Source: Aurifilum marmelostoma (Eukaryota; Ascomycota; Sordariomycetes; Diaporthales; Cryphonectriaceae). Taken from it: a stretch of DNA of 64,000 bases. The notes beneath the pieces were generated by a model. It was not told the DNA's origin. It saw only the letters and a list, made by a program, of their open reading frames with translations, and made no database searches. Below are positions 13,401 through 25,153 of this stretch, piece after piece; position 1 is the stretch's first letter, and every line of letters begins with the position of its first letter. The translations under genes and the position numbers were made by a program. The stretch lies in contig JAMXSV010000004.1 of assembly GCA_027559495.1 (NCBI GenBank), positions 3,213,001 to 3,277,000 of the forward strand, written 5' to 3'.

Positions 13401-14922
13401 TATTATTTTTGTGACCAGCTATCCCGACTGCCCGGTCCAGCGTGAGACCTCGCTCGTCAACTAACCACGTTGTGCTGGGAATCCCTGCGCACGTCTGTAT
13501 CATTCATTGGGGTAGTCTCTGAAGGTATGTATGATGGCAATATCTATCACCAGAAACCCTCATGCACGCCCAAGCGGCCGCTGCGCGCAGTGTTCAGGAC
13601 AGACAATTATTCCCCAAAGGTCATGCAGACTGCGACTTTTCGCCATCCGGGTCGTAGAGCCATTCAGTGCAACGCCTACACTGCGAATGTATGGTTGGCT
13701 GACGGTGTATCCACAGGCACTTCTCGAGTAGTCCTTGAAGTCGTATCTCTTGGTCTCACCACCTTGAGCCGTCGTCACGAACAACGGGAAGTAAGTGCCT
13801 CGATCCCGTGACTTCACACCCCCCGCCCCTTTTCCTTGTTCGTGGCCGTGTGATGCGCTTTGCCTTATGGCGCGTGGGCTCAGAAGTGCCGTATCAGGCG
13901 TGGCTGGCTCATCCTAACGGCTGCGACGGCCACATGCCACGTCTGGCCAAATGCAGCCAGCTTTCGAAACCGGACGGCTCACCCACACGATACCCTCACA
14001 AGACGGCTGCACCGCTTCCGTCCTTTCGTGAATTATGACACACCTCGGCGCGGTGACTAACATGGCCCTCCTGTGAACAGATCGAGCGTCCAGTTCTAAC
14101 CGTCGATATCGTCGCCTGTCGTTCTCTATGGGATTCGCCATGGCTCAACACCGGCAGGCTGCCTTTAAGGAGGAGCACTCGCCAGCTGATGCGGTAAGCC
14201 TCCTTCCCTTCCGTCTTCTCGTAATCTCCCAGTCATGGTTTCCCCGAACCCCTCTTTTGGTTTTCTCCTGGAGTCACCTCGACACTCTTGAGTAGCCGGT
14301 AGTCCCGGTATGTTTGGGCCGGTCTTCCTCAATTCACCGTCTCTCAAATGGTGTGGGATTGAACAAATGCACACACCACACACGTAGCTGGTTTATTGCA
14401 TCTCAGCCTCCACACGCGTGCCCACACACATCACAGAATCCCTGTCGCCCATGGCATGATGGTCATCGATGTCCGGCTGTCGTGTGGAATCTGGATTGTT
14501 TCTAGAAGACGGGGGTTGCGGGTCGATAGGCCTGACCGGGACCGGAATTGGGCAGTCTGCGTCCTGTGGGTGTGGCAGGGGAGACGCCTGTTTCAGCCGG
14601 GGGCCATGCTGGCTGCATCCGACAAGGGCCTGCTAGTGCGACCCCAGAAAAGAAAAAAACCAAAAAACCTTGCACGCCTTTGGTCGCGGTCGAGACTTGG
14701 GCCTCCCCTGCTAGCACCGTAGCGTGGTACCGTGTACTCTGAGATTGGGCACGAGCCAGGCTGGCCGTGAGGTACGGGCAACGACGACATGGCACAGAGA
14801 AAAGCTTCGACGCGTCATGCACTTGGTGTTCCGTGCCTGGACACTACCCCCCCCTTCCCACAATCTTGTTTCTGGATCTGCCGTTCTCCGCGTCGCCGTT
14901 ATTTTTATTATGAGGATACGAC

Positions 14923-14963
<41 letters not shown>

Positions 14964-17126
14964 CGTCCGTTCTCGGGTGTTTTGCTAGAAACACACAGAG
15001 AGAGCCGGGAGAGGCAAACTAGAACGTGACCTCGGCCGGAGGGACAAGCAGTGATAACCTCCAGTGCTTGCAAATCCTGTGTAGCGCGGCGGGAAGGACA
15101 AGCAGCCGCCCCCCCCCCCCAAAATTTACTACTACTCATGACGAGGAGGGTCGTCAGCAGTCCACCGTGGCCTCGACTAGAGCACCTCGGCAGATGGCAT
15201 TGGCGCCTCCGGCGGGAACAGACCAGCACGAGAGAGAGGAAGGAGAGGAAACACAGCAGAGGCCCGTTTTGCCGCGTCGAGTTGAGCGCGATGCAGTACA
15301 TACATACAGCCGGGCAAGATCCTCTCTCTCTTACTCTTGGCTGGTGCCCAGCTCTACACCGCAGCTGTTTTCTGGGGTCGTCTCCTCCCGCCACCGCCGT
15401 CATGTGACCGAGTCCAGTCAAGTGCTGTGTCGACGTGACAAACTGTGGGCCACTGCCTGCGTCCCCCCACCTCTCATCAATGAGGGCTCGAAGGAAGAAG
15501 TAGAAGCAGCACAGAGAGAGTTGCTTGGCCGGGAAGCGTGCCGCCATGACCCCCGGTTACAGCCTAGGGAGGTGCTCTCACACTTCCGCGGACCCCCCCG
15601 TCGCAGAGCCGTTGTATTCGAGACAAGGTGGATCAGGGCTCTGCATGCGACTTATCGCGGGATGCAGTGCGTCTCGCAGGGGTTGTGGGCAGATTGACCA
15701 GGACACCCTCGCCACACCGCTGTTCCTACTACTGTCCCCCCCCCCCTTCCCTGACCTCACCAATTGATCCAGCCCCAGCCCCGGCCTCCGCTGCAGATTT
15801 GGGACTAGCTGCTCCCATCCTGACCAACCCTTCCCACCCGACTGCACCGTCCACTCGCCTCGTTGCATTAGCCCCACATGGTGCGCTCCCCACCTCAATT
15901 TCCCAACCTTTATGCGCTTCTCGTCTCCGCCCTCGCGTTCTGGACAAGAGTCACCCACAGTCCCGGTACTGTGCTACTGTGCTGCGTGTACCTGTGTACG
16001 TGCGCCCTCAGTGGGGCCCCGCCTCGCGCGTGTGTGGTGCTGCGCAGGCCGCCAGGCATTATACCGCCTCGAAACGACCGATGCCTCATAGCCCTTATAG
16101 CTGATTTGCTATAGGGGTGATCTGGTTGTTCCCTCTTTTACCCCAAGCCCAATCCGAATCTCCTCCCAGCTCAAATATCTTGACAAACCCTGCCCACCCC
16201 CCCTCCCTCCCTTTCAACCCGCTGAGGCTCACCCTCGCAACATTCCTTCCTGGTCTCTTTTTTTTTCCTCCCACGCCTTGTTCACCTTATCCTCGAGATA
16301 CCCTGTATCACCTTTCTCGGTCAGTAGTACCTGTTCACCCCCCCGTCTGCCTGTGTATCTGTTCCTCCCATCCCTTGTACGCACACACATACACACAAAT
16401 TGGTCTGTCTCCCGATCCCGTCTTCCCAACTCGACGACGCCACTGCACCTTGGGGGAAAAAAAAAAAAGAAATCTCCCAAGGCCGCGCAGCTGCTCGTTG
16501 CATCACCAGTGTGTATGTGTGTGGTTGGTTCTTTTTCTTTCCCTCCTCCTGCGTGTATGTCTTGATCATCACCTTACCTCCCTTTCCGCCTCTGCCCTGG
16601 CGTCTGCCTTGAATCACACATCATCGTCATTCGAATTTCCTATCTTGGACGGAGGACGTCCTTTGAGTGGTTGGGCCACAGTATCCCCCTGTCCTCGCTT
16701 GTGCAATCCCACAGGATGCCACGGCACAGGCCACACAGGCACACACACACACACACACCCACCCACCAGCATGGGGCCTAGGTCGCCCTCGCTGTTGATC
16801 CATCATCCCCGTCGCAGTGGACGCACTAATAAGCACTCCTTGAGCTGTCGCGTCAACTGGCCCCCTGCGCACACCTAGTTGTCCTTGGGAGAGAACAAAA
16901 AAACAAAAGAAGAAAAAAAAGGGTGCTACGTGCCTCGTCTTGCCTAAGCAGCCTCGAACGCTCTTGATATTCTTTTGTTTTGTATATTCTCTGATTCATC
17001 ACCCTCTCTTTCCTCTCCCCTTCCTGCCGTCGCCTAGCCACATTATAAAATCATCCCCCAGAATCATAATCTTGTGTTCTTTTATTCAAGGCTGTTACAG
17101 CGAGCTGACCGTTGCCCACACTCTCT
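10461..17126 (+). promoter_or_regulatory. Pyrimidine-rich upstream region and probable long leader of the DUF8032-like gene
   Basis: No protein gene is supported. The + strand is strongly C+T-rich over most of this stretch, like the leaders just upstream of the genes at 49.3 and 61.5 kb, and it ends at the ATG at 17127. Strong fungal donor sites (GTATGT at 12205 and at 13525) and an acceptor-like pyrimidine/CAAG or ACAG stretch at about 17085-17100 suggest one or more introns in an untranslated leader. Short upstream open frames are numerous. The transcription start cannot be fixed by eye; inference only. Confidence 0.4.
14927..14962. repeat. (CA)18 microsatellite
   Basis: Eighteen uninterrupted CA units in the presumed leader/promoter region of the downstream regulator gene. 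Confidence 0.95.
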
Positions 17127-20100
17127 ATGCAGCAGCATCATCCCCACCATCAGCAAGCTCCACCCGCGCATCTTCAACAGCACCGGCCGTCGAGCATCGT
17201 CCAGCAACACCAGGCGCCGCCGCCACCTCAAGGGTACCAGCCTAGCAGTTATCCACCGCCCCCGAACTCGGGCAACAACGCGCCCACAACGCCCCAGGAC
17301 GCTCTGCCCTACTACCAGCCAAACTCGTACAGTGCTGCCAACGCGCCGAGCGGATACACGTCCGCTCCAGGTAAGTCGCGTCTCCACCTCTCACCTCTCA
17401 GGTAGACCGGACAGGCAGACAGGACGAAGACCTACTGCCTGTTGCGGAGGCGCAAGAGAAGTTTGTTAGCTGATGGTAGTGGTTCCAGACCAGACCGACA
17501 TGATGGCCCAAACAGTGCCGCGACAGTCCTACCTGCAGTCTTACCATACGTCCAACTCGCCCGCGTCCGTCGCCTCGCCATCTGGCCATGACCAGAGGAC
17601 CATGTACGGCCAGCACTCGCAGCAGCCGATGCAGCAGCAGATGCACCAGTCCTACTATCCGCAGCCCCCCCAGCAGCAGCACTATGGATCCATGCCCCAG
17701 GGGTCCATGGGCCAGCAGGCCGCAGCCTCGCCCTATGCTCAGCACACGCCTCAGCCTCAGCCCAGCATGATGATGTCGCACCAACCCCACCAGCAGCAGC
17801 AGATTGCTCAGCACCCCAGCCAGCACGCCCAGGCCGCCATGGCCGCCAGCCCTCGGCACCCGCAGAAGATCGATACGCACCAGCAGGTCCCTCAGCTCCA
17901 GAGGCCATCGGCCTCGGGCCCCATCGGAGGTCCCTCGCCGAGCGCCCAGAACGGTGGTCAGCTCTCGACACCCACGGGCTCAACATCTGGTGTGAACCCC
18001 AACGCTGCACCTGGCCCGATCCCCGCCACGACCCCTCTCGTCGTTAGGCAAGACGGCAATGGCGTGCAGTGGATCGCGTTTGAGTACTCGCGGGACAGGG
18101 TCAAGATGGAGTACACAATCCGGTGCGATGTGGAGTCTGTCGACACCGACCAGCTCAAGACTGAGTTTAAGACGGAGAACTGCGTGTACCCCCGCGCCTG
18201 CTGCCCCAAGGATCAATATCGGGGCAACCGGCTGCAGTACGAGACCGAGTGCAACACCGTGGGCTGGGCGCTGGCACAGCTCAACCCCCCTCTGCGCGGC
18301 AAGCGTGGCCTGATCCAGCGGGCGGTCGACAGCTGGCGGAATAGCAACCAAGACCCACGGCTCCGCAGCAGAAGGGTTCGGCGCATGGCCAAGATGACAC
18401 ACCGCAAGAACCAGCCTGCCACTCCCTCTCACATGGGCGGCCCGGGTGCCCCTCAGGGTATGCCCACTGGCCCCATGGGTGCAGCGCCTATGGGCAAGCC
18501 AGGCATGAACATGGGCGGTCACATGGGTCACGGCAATCCTGACGGCCATCACGGCGAAGAAGTTGGTATGTACCAGATGTGAGATGTGTGTCTGTGTCTG
18601 TGTTCGTGTATGCGCACGCGCTACGTTGCTTGTGATACCTTTTTTCTTTCTTTTTCCTTCTTCTTTCAGACAATACCGTTAAATCTGTGGTCGCGCTTGG
18701 TCTATGTTTTTATGTGTGTGTGTGTGCGCGCGCGCGCGTGTGTGTGGATATCGCACTTGGACTTTTTTGGGAGCTCGTCATCTGTTTTCCTTTTCCTTTT
18801 TCCTTCTCATCTTTTTTCCCTTTGTTTTATACGGCGCCGCCGACTCATATACATACAAGGCTTCAGAAGCTTGTCTGGCGACAGAGTACTCGGCATATCA
18901 GTCAAAAAAAGAGAGAACACCTGTACATTACACTAGTTGGCTGCTGCGTTGGTGTTTAGTTTGTTCTGCTGATCTTTTTCTTTGGGGCTCATCGACCCTG
19001 GCAAGAGAGAGAGAGAGAGAGGGCAAGAGAGAGAGGCTCTGCGTCGCATTGCTCTGCATGCATTTGCAGCTGCATGCGCTGGTTCTGCGCGTTGCCGATC
19101 TCGTCAGCTCTTGCAACAGCAACAAAACACACACTTCAGCTCATTCTTTGGTCCAGAGGCTACAGTCAAGTCTCAACGAGAAAAGAAAAGGGCCCTGTTT
19201 ATATCGCGAACTATCATTTTTTTCTTCTTGCATGCTCTCTCGCGTCAGACCCTTACCCTCCTACTTCCCTGCGCAAGTTGCTGCAATACCCATGTTCTCG
19301 CTTACCTGTCTCTGGATCCTATTTCCGTCCTCCCACCCACACCCTTTCCTCAAAGCAGCAAGCGTATCCGCAGATCCTAGGATCCTCAAACACTCGCTGT
19401 GGATGTATACTTACTGATGACCTTGCTCGCCCTATAGGTGAAGGTGACTATATGGATGAGCAACACCACCACCACCACCAGGCCCCCGCCGGCCAGGCTG
19501 CTGGTGGCGGCCCCGATGATGCCCGCCACGCTCAGGTCTTCAACAGCGGCTATGGTAGCTACGGTAGCAACGCCCCGGCCAGCAGCTCGACCATGCCGTC
19601 GCTGCAGGACACCCTCAGCAATGGCCACCAGGCCGTCGCCACCCGCCGCGGAGGATCACGACACCCCGGCAGCGACGAGCCTGAGGACCTGTTCCCGGAC
19701 ATCCCCGAGGCCAAGAAGCGCAAGTTCATCCTCGTCGAGGACAGCGACCGCCAGAGTAGACTCCGGGTCCGCGTCACCCTCGATGGCGTCGACACCCGCG
19801 AGATTCCCGACTCCTTCCGCAAGAGCTCCTCCGTCTACCCTCGAAGCTACTTCCCTCGAGAGATGCAGAGCCCGCCGCCCAGCGCCACCGGCTCGAGATT
19901 CTTCGAGGGAGACCTGAGCGACAACGAGGACGACGGCAGCGCCGAGACAGACGGCCGGCGTGCTGGTCGGGGTGCGAGCGGCAGGGGCAAGACCATGGTC
20001 AAGGTGCCCTGCAGCGACGGCTCCGACATCGAGCTGCCCATCCCCAAGATGCGCAAGGCCATCCGTGGCAAGGAGGTCCGCCTCAACGACCTGGGCTACC

Positions 20101-20309
20101 GCATGGCATGGCTCCAGAGCCGAGTCTTTGCCGGCCGCACCGTCTTCCTCCAGCGCGCCCTGGACTGCTACCGCAACAAGACCAAGCAGGCCATCGAGTC
20201 TATCATGCAAGATGTCAAGACCGTTGCTCCGCACTACGAGACGCGCGTTGGTAAGCGCAGGTGGACGGAGAAGAGCCGCCGTGGCGACAAGAAGGAAGAT
20301 GAGTCCTGA
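17127..20309 (+). CDS. DUF8032-like putative nuclear regulator with two related domains
   Basis: Proposed exons 17127-17370, 17489-18565 and 19438-20309 join in frame to give 730 residues. The start is the ATG opening MQQHHPHHQQ. Residues 1-265 are Gln/Pro/Ser-rich, as in transcriptional regulators. Residues about 270-385 hold a conserved block (WIAFEYSRDRVKMEY, VYPRACCP, GKRGLIQRAVDSWRN). Residues about 530-695 hold a second, diverged copy (VYPRSYFP, LGYRMAWLQSRVFAGR, VFLQRALDCYRN) interrupted by an acidic/Gly insert. I relate this to the fungal DUF8032 family, regulators of unknown mechanism; the family name is from memory, the duplication is seen in the sequence. Intron 1 is 118 nt and intron 2 is 872 nt; both have canonical ends and matching phase. 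Without splicing of intron 2 the protein stops after EEVGMYQM at 18582 (445 residues). Alternatively 19452-20309 (MDEQHHHHHQ) is a separate gene. Confidence 0.8.
18566..19437 (+). other. Unusually long (872 nt) intron between the two domain-coding exons
   Basis: The donor GTATGT follows codon EEV+G, and the acceptor CCTATAG joins in phase to give EEVGEGDYMDEQ. Other introns in the window are about 58-400 nt. The interval contains a GT/GC alternating tract (18714-18745), T-rich blocks and a GA microsatellite (19002-19032). An in-frame stop 17 nt into the intron would end a retained-intron product. It might instead be a real intergenic gap with its own promoter. Confidence 0.6.
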
Positions 20310-22418
20310 GATGAAGGACTTGTTGTACATGTGACATCCAGGTCATCATCGTACGGGCTTCGTCACATTTCTTGAGATGTCCCCCTCCTTCCATAGCAGA
20401 GATGTGTGTGTGTGTGCGTGTGTGTGTGGTTCTGATACACGAATGAGCCCACGCTGGCGTGTTGAAACTCCTTTTTTCTCTCTCTCTTTTTTCTTCTTTT
20501 TCTTTTTGAGTGGGATCGCCTGCGTTTTGACCGAGAAGGCGACCATGCGTAGGGCTGGTCATGTCATCCCTCCTTCTTTTTTCGCCTTTATCTTGTCGAC
20601 ATCGCATTACATTGACGCTACTACCCCCCTGACTTGGTCGGCATGGTCAAGAGAAACAACTGGTTGCGCGGCGCCTGCGCTGAGGCTCTGTACAAAGCAC
20701 ATCTTGGACCTGGGCCACCCAATGACGAATTTTCCTTTTCCCTCTCGGTACTATCTGGCGGAGTCAGAACGCAAACGAACTTACGACCTAGACAATGACT
20801 TCACAGACAGCAAGAAGAAAGAAAGAGAAAAAGGAAAAGGAAAAAAATTCCAGGCAAATTCCCGAGAGGGTCGGCGAATCAGGGCAAAGGAACCGGCAGG
20901 GGTTGGGGTTTTATTGCAAAAACAAATTATACAAAAAAGAAGCCGTTGGCTTAGTCGCTCAGGCGAACTTGATGAAAGAGGAAGGTGAAAAGGGAAATGA
21001 AAGATGGCGAAAGAAAGCAAGAAAAAAAAAAAAAGGAAATACTGATTCGATCTGCTCTCGATCCTGTTTTATGGTTATACCTGGCAAGAGCGTGATGGTC
21101 GATTCCTTGTTGATGACATCTTCGCGATGGTGGACGTTGGGGGAAGGGGGGGAAGGGGGGGGTGGTTATGTTATTGGGTTCTGTGTCTCGTTGGCATTTG
21201 CGAATGAGAGGGGGGGGGGGGTCAGGGGAGAATTGTGCGTATCGTAGCCTTGAGGCCGGATCAACATCAACATGCTGATTTCTGCTGTGCAGGAAGACGG
21301 GCATTGTTCTTTTGATCTCTGAACTGTCACTGCTGGGTCTCGGGGGAACGGCGGAGGGGAGGCGAGGAGAAGGTTGTCCTTGACCGAGATTTCTAGCCTC
21401 ATGCAGCAGTAAACAGACTCGCCGTATTGACTCTACAGGGGATCTCTGCCCTCCTATCATTTCCGTATCTTGGGACTGGTGAAATGTCGATGCTTGCTTG
21501 ACTAAACTACTGAAGCCCGTACGGCCTCGTCCCTAATTTTCACAGGATATTATATGTCTGTCCCCCGTTGGCCCGTACAGTGCCGCCCAACACGACTTGT
21601 GAAGTACTATCTACTTATTAGCGGTAACTACCTGAACACAGCAAGGGCCAGGAAGATCTGGGATGAAAGGCGGGGGTTGAAGAAGAGAGAGAAAGGCAGT
21701 CAGTGCCCTGCAGATCCTCGCGACCGTTGGCGCTATTTTTTTTTTTTTTTATCTTGTTCTTCAACAGCTGGCGCGTTCCGTTCCTCTGGTAATGCGCCAG
21801 GAAGGAAGGGGGGGGAAAAGAGTCGGGTTCCCCTTGTCTGTGGAGAGGGGTGTGGTTTTCCGATTTTTGTCTTGTCTCGAGCGCTTTTGGGCGTTCAGGG
21901 ACTATCCATGGTGGTGGTGGTCGACAGACTGGAGCGAGTTATTGTTGGAACTGGACTACTGGTGGTGTTGGCGTTGGGGTGGTTTGGTTTAGTATTGTTT
22001 TGTGTACTTTGTTTGTACCGCACTTTGTAGTACATAGTACATGGTAGGTTACTATAATTTAGGGGAGAGAGTTAGGCCTGGGGCTAAGGGGGGGGGGTGG
22101 CCGGTAGGAGGAAGGCATGCATATCTCAAGTCTTGCCGGTAGAGAATGATTGCCATGGGCGTGTTGCATTACAGCTGCTGTGCCACCGCCAAACTTCTGA
22201 AGAAAACAAAGGGAAATAGAAAGAAGAAGAAAGAGGAAAGGCAAAAAGAATTTTTTCCTTCTTGTTTTTTTTTTTTTTTTTAAAAAAAAAAGGAAAAAGG
22301 AAGACAAAGTCGGCAAGGGTATCAGCCCAGGTGCGCACCATCCAGTCCCAGCATTCATCACAACTCATCCAAACAAGCCCATTTATTTATTCGCGAGGGA
22401 GAGAAGAAAAAAGAAGCA
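20310..22418. other. Intergenic DNA, no gene recognised
   Basis: This covers the 3' region of the DUF8032-like gene and the 3' side of the convergent minus-strand gene. It holds a GT tract (about 20402-20428), long G runs (21140-21225) and a T17A10 run at 22265-22291. No coding potential is recognised. Confidence 0.6.
22265..22291. repeat. T17-A10 homopolymer junction
   Basis: Seventeen T are followed directly by ten A, a self-complementary stretch lying in the 3' flank of the minus-strand gene at 22.4-22.9 kb. Confidence 0.85.
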
Positions 22419-22899
22419 TCATTCATCCCCATCAGCAACAAGATACACATCCTCCCCACGAAGCCTCCCAACCTCCCACACCCCCAGATGCCTCTCCCCC
22501 TTCCAGGCATGCAGCCTCACCAGCACTTCCTCCTCCTCCCCCCTCCCCCTCCTGAGCCCGGTACCTGGGCACTTTGTCCCTGCCCAGAAGGACCGTGCAC
22601 AGGCCCGCGCTGGTATGCTGGACGTCGGCGGCGGTGATGCGGTCGGTCAGGAAGATTTCCTGGTCTTGTCTGTCGGTGGCCCGGCGGAAGGAGAGCTGGA
22701 GACCGGAGGCGGGGTACTGAAATTTTTTTTCTTTTCTCTTAACATCTCATATAGGTGGGTTGTGTGTTTTTCAGACCGAGGCGGGGAGACTCACGATGGG
22801 ATCACGGCTCTCTTGGGGCCGGCGGAAGGAGACGCGGAGGTAGGGGGAGAAGGGGTTGGGCGGCATGAAGGACTCGGGCAGGATGGTGTAGCGAGACAT
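22419..22899 (-). CDS. Small conserved-looking protein of unknown function, apparent frameshift
   Basis: Exon 1 is 22899-22795 (35 residues, MSRYTILPESFMPPNPF start) and exon 2 starts at 22716 after a 78-nt intron with GTGAGT donor and TTTCAG acceptor. Read as written, the frame ends at 22432 with a Gly/Ser/Cys-rich tail (129 residues). If the six-C run at 22538-22543 is one base too long, the same exon reads on to a stop at 22419 and gives 133 residues with a much more protein-like tail (EEEEVLVRLHAWKGERHLGV). Two segments resemble each other: LRVSFRRPQESRDPI (about 21-35) and LQLSFRRATDRQDQEIF. No known domain is recognised and there is no signal peptide or membrane segment. Confidence 0.6.
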
Positions 22900-23889
22900 T
22901 TTTTGTTGTTGAAGAAGAAAGGGACGGGAATGGTGTTTTAGGATGGGGTTGCTGGTGATGCAGATGTTGCTTTTTTCCTCCTGTTTTGTTCGCAACGGCT
23001 CCTTGTCTTTGTGTTTGTGGACGGAGGAAGGTAGGTAGGTAGGTGTAGAGGGATATCAAAGACGTGGGTTGAGTGGTCACATGTGTTTTTGAGGCCGGTG
23101 CGAGATGTGAACACTGGGCCACAATGCACGTGCGCAAGACCTACATGTGAAAGTCTTTTGCTTTGCAAATGCTTACTTCGGGAGGCGTTGTGTGTCGAGG
23201 CGGCAGCGAGTGGTCCTGAGTCCGTACACATGTATATAATTGTTGCATTATAGTAAACAAAGACAACTCTGGCCGAAAAGGGTAAATTAGTAAACAAGGC
23301 CAACCAATCATGACAGCCTCGGCGCCGGACAGGGGAGGGGCGTGTGTATGTGTGTGTGGCAACAAGGCTTACTATATTCTGCACATGGCATTCCTCAGAG
23401 GATCCTGCACAAGGATGCTAATTGAATGAGTGACTGACTCCTTGGGGAATGCTCCTGTGTCAGAAATCACTGTCTTCAAGGTGTGAGGCGTGTGGCTGGC
23501 CGGGGCACTCATTGGTGATGGCCTAGCGTTCTCCCCCGGCTGACGCGCACGCCCAAGGTTGCCCGGCAATTTGTTTTCTGTGTTGTTGTTGCCACGGTAT
23601 TTCTGCAGAGCACACATGTCAGAAGTTGATGAATATACTATCATATTCATGCGTTAATGTCCACCGAGCCACTCTCGATACGATTACAGCATAATACACA
23701 CGCGGCGAAATACAACATGGTGTTATATATGTCTTGATTCGTTACTCGTCACAGTATACAAGATGACACACCATCTGTCCACGAAGTCCCCTTCTGAGGA
23801 GCTCCAATCATCGTCCCCATCGCCAGGCCTCGCCCGGCACAGCCGTCATCCCTATTTCCTTCCCCGTCACTCTCAACACACCCCCCCCT
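22900..23889. other. Promoter side of the 22.4-kb gene and 3' side of the 23.9-kb gene
   Basis: No gene is seen. On the minus strand a TTATATAC element lies near 23233-23240, about 335 bp upstream of the ATG at 22899; it may be a TATA box, but this is inference. Confidence 0.5.
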
Positions 23890-24241
23890 TCATGACTGGC
23901 CAACACCAGAGCCCTGCTTGAGACCCTGGCTCGAGCCCCCGCTGGCAGGGACGCCCTCCAGAGCGGCACCCTTCTCTGGCTCCGGCATGGGCGCGGCCTT
24001 CTTGGTACCAGCGACCTCGTTGGGCTGTTTAAACAGAAAAGTCAGTCCATCTGAGCCACGGTTTTTTGTTCTTGATGGTGGAAACAAATCAAAGAGGGTC
24101 TGGCTGGAGCGGCCGCTCTCGGCGGGAGCATGGAAATGGATAAAAGTTGCTTACCGCCTCCTTGCCGGCGCCGTGGGCGACCTGGTTGACGTTGGCGTCG
24201 ACGGCGTTCTGGGCAATGTGACCTTCTCCTTGGCGAGGCAT
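23890..24241 (-). CDS. Small 73-residue hydrophilic protein, unknown function
   Basis: Exon 1 is 24241-24155 (29 residues, MPRQGEGHIAQNAVDANVNQ start) and exon 2 is 24024-23890 (44 residues plus TGA). The 130-nt intron has GTAAGC and AAACAG ends and falls between codons. The product is small, rich in Ala, Gly, Asn, Lys and Pro, with no membrane segment, signal peptide or cysteine. The N-terminal 29 residues could form an amphipathic helix; the C-terminal part (PEPEKGAALEGVPASGG) looks disordered. The composition recalls small fungal stress or starvation proteins, but no homology to a named family is claimed. It is transcribed away from the Nudix gene at 25.2 kb, and a TTTATACA element lies about 175 bp upstream of the ATG. 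Confidence 0.75.
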
Positions 24242-25153
24242 CTTGGTTGGATCTTGTTTTGTTTCTTGGTGTGGGTTTTTGCAAGATGATGATGATGATG
24301 ATGATTGGGGAAGATTGTTGGTGATTTTGCCGCTTGGAAATATTGATATACTTTGTCTCGAGGCAAACCCCATCTCCTGCCTCTGAACGATAGTCAGATA
24401 GGCTACTTATGTATGTATAAAATTCCTCCTTTGTCCTCTCCTTTTGACGTCATGCGGAAGATGTCAGTTTGATGTCATCAATTCTACCTGTGATCCTCTC
24501 TCAGTGGATCACAGAGTGTCGAAACGGTGGAGCACGTCGGTAGGGCCAGCCAGGCCCAGGTACGCCTACACACGGACTACATGCTCCGCCTGAGAACTAG
24601 CTCCAAGCTGCGCAGGGCACAGGGAGCTCTGGGGACCGTTGGGCCCCCCCACTGAAACGTGCTGGGAGGCCCTGCTGCTGTGATCTGGGCTGGAGCTTTG
24701 CTATGGTGGGGTGGGTGCGGGGTAGTTTTTCCAGCACTGTCATCATAGGTACAGCACACTCAACTGTCATGGCATTTACGTACGCACCGCAGTACTGTAA
24801 AAGTGTAGCTATTGTGGGCCTGTTGGATGTATGACTTACATAGCATGACTCCAGCCAGTACAGCAGCAACTTTCTATTCACAAGTTCGCCTCACGTTTGA
24901 CACCAAGGTACAACCCACCAGACTCGAGAGGAAAAAAGGCCCAGAGACTGGACAGAGGGGGCAACCCAGGCAAGACGGTATGCTCATATGCACTCGACCG
25001 CTGCTCAGCCACCCACGACTGTCAGCGCTACCACCGCGAAGCCTTCCTCATCTTTGTCCTCGCCCTCGTCTCCTGCGACTATATCTTTCCAAAGCCACCA
25101 CTCCAGATTCACGAACCTTTCGAGCAGGCTCAGGGCTCTCTCCTTACAGCAAC
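24242..25153. other. Divergent promoter region (small gene minus, Nudix gene plus)
   Basis: This 912-bp interval separates the start codons of two divergent genes. On the minus strand TTTTATACATAC (about 24414-24425) is a possible TATA element for the small gene. A GAT repeat lies at about 24286-24305. No other gene is seen. Confidence 0.5.

Noticed and set aside
16117..16878. 253-codon Pro/Ser/His-rich frame
   Set aside because: The composition follows from the C+T-rich leader; there is no conserved motif and microsatellites are translated as poly-Thr/His.
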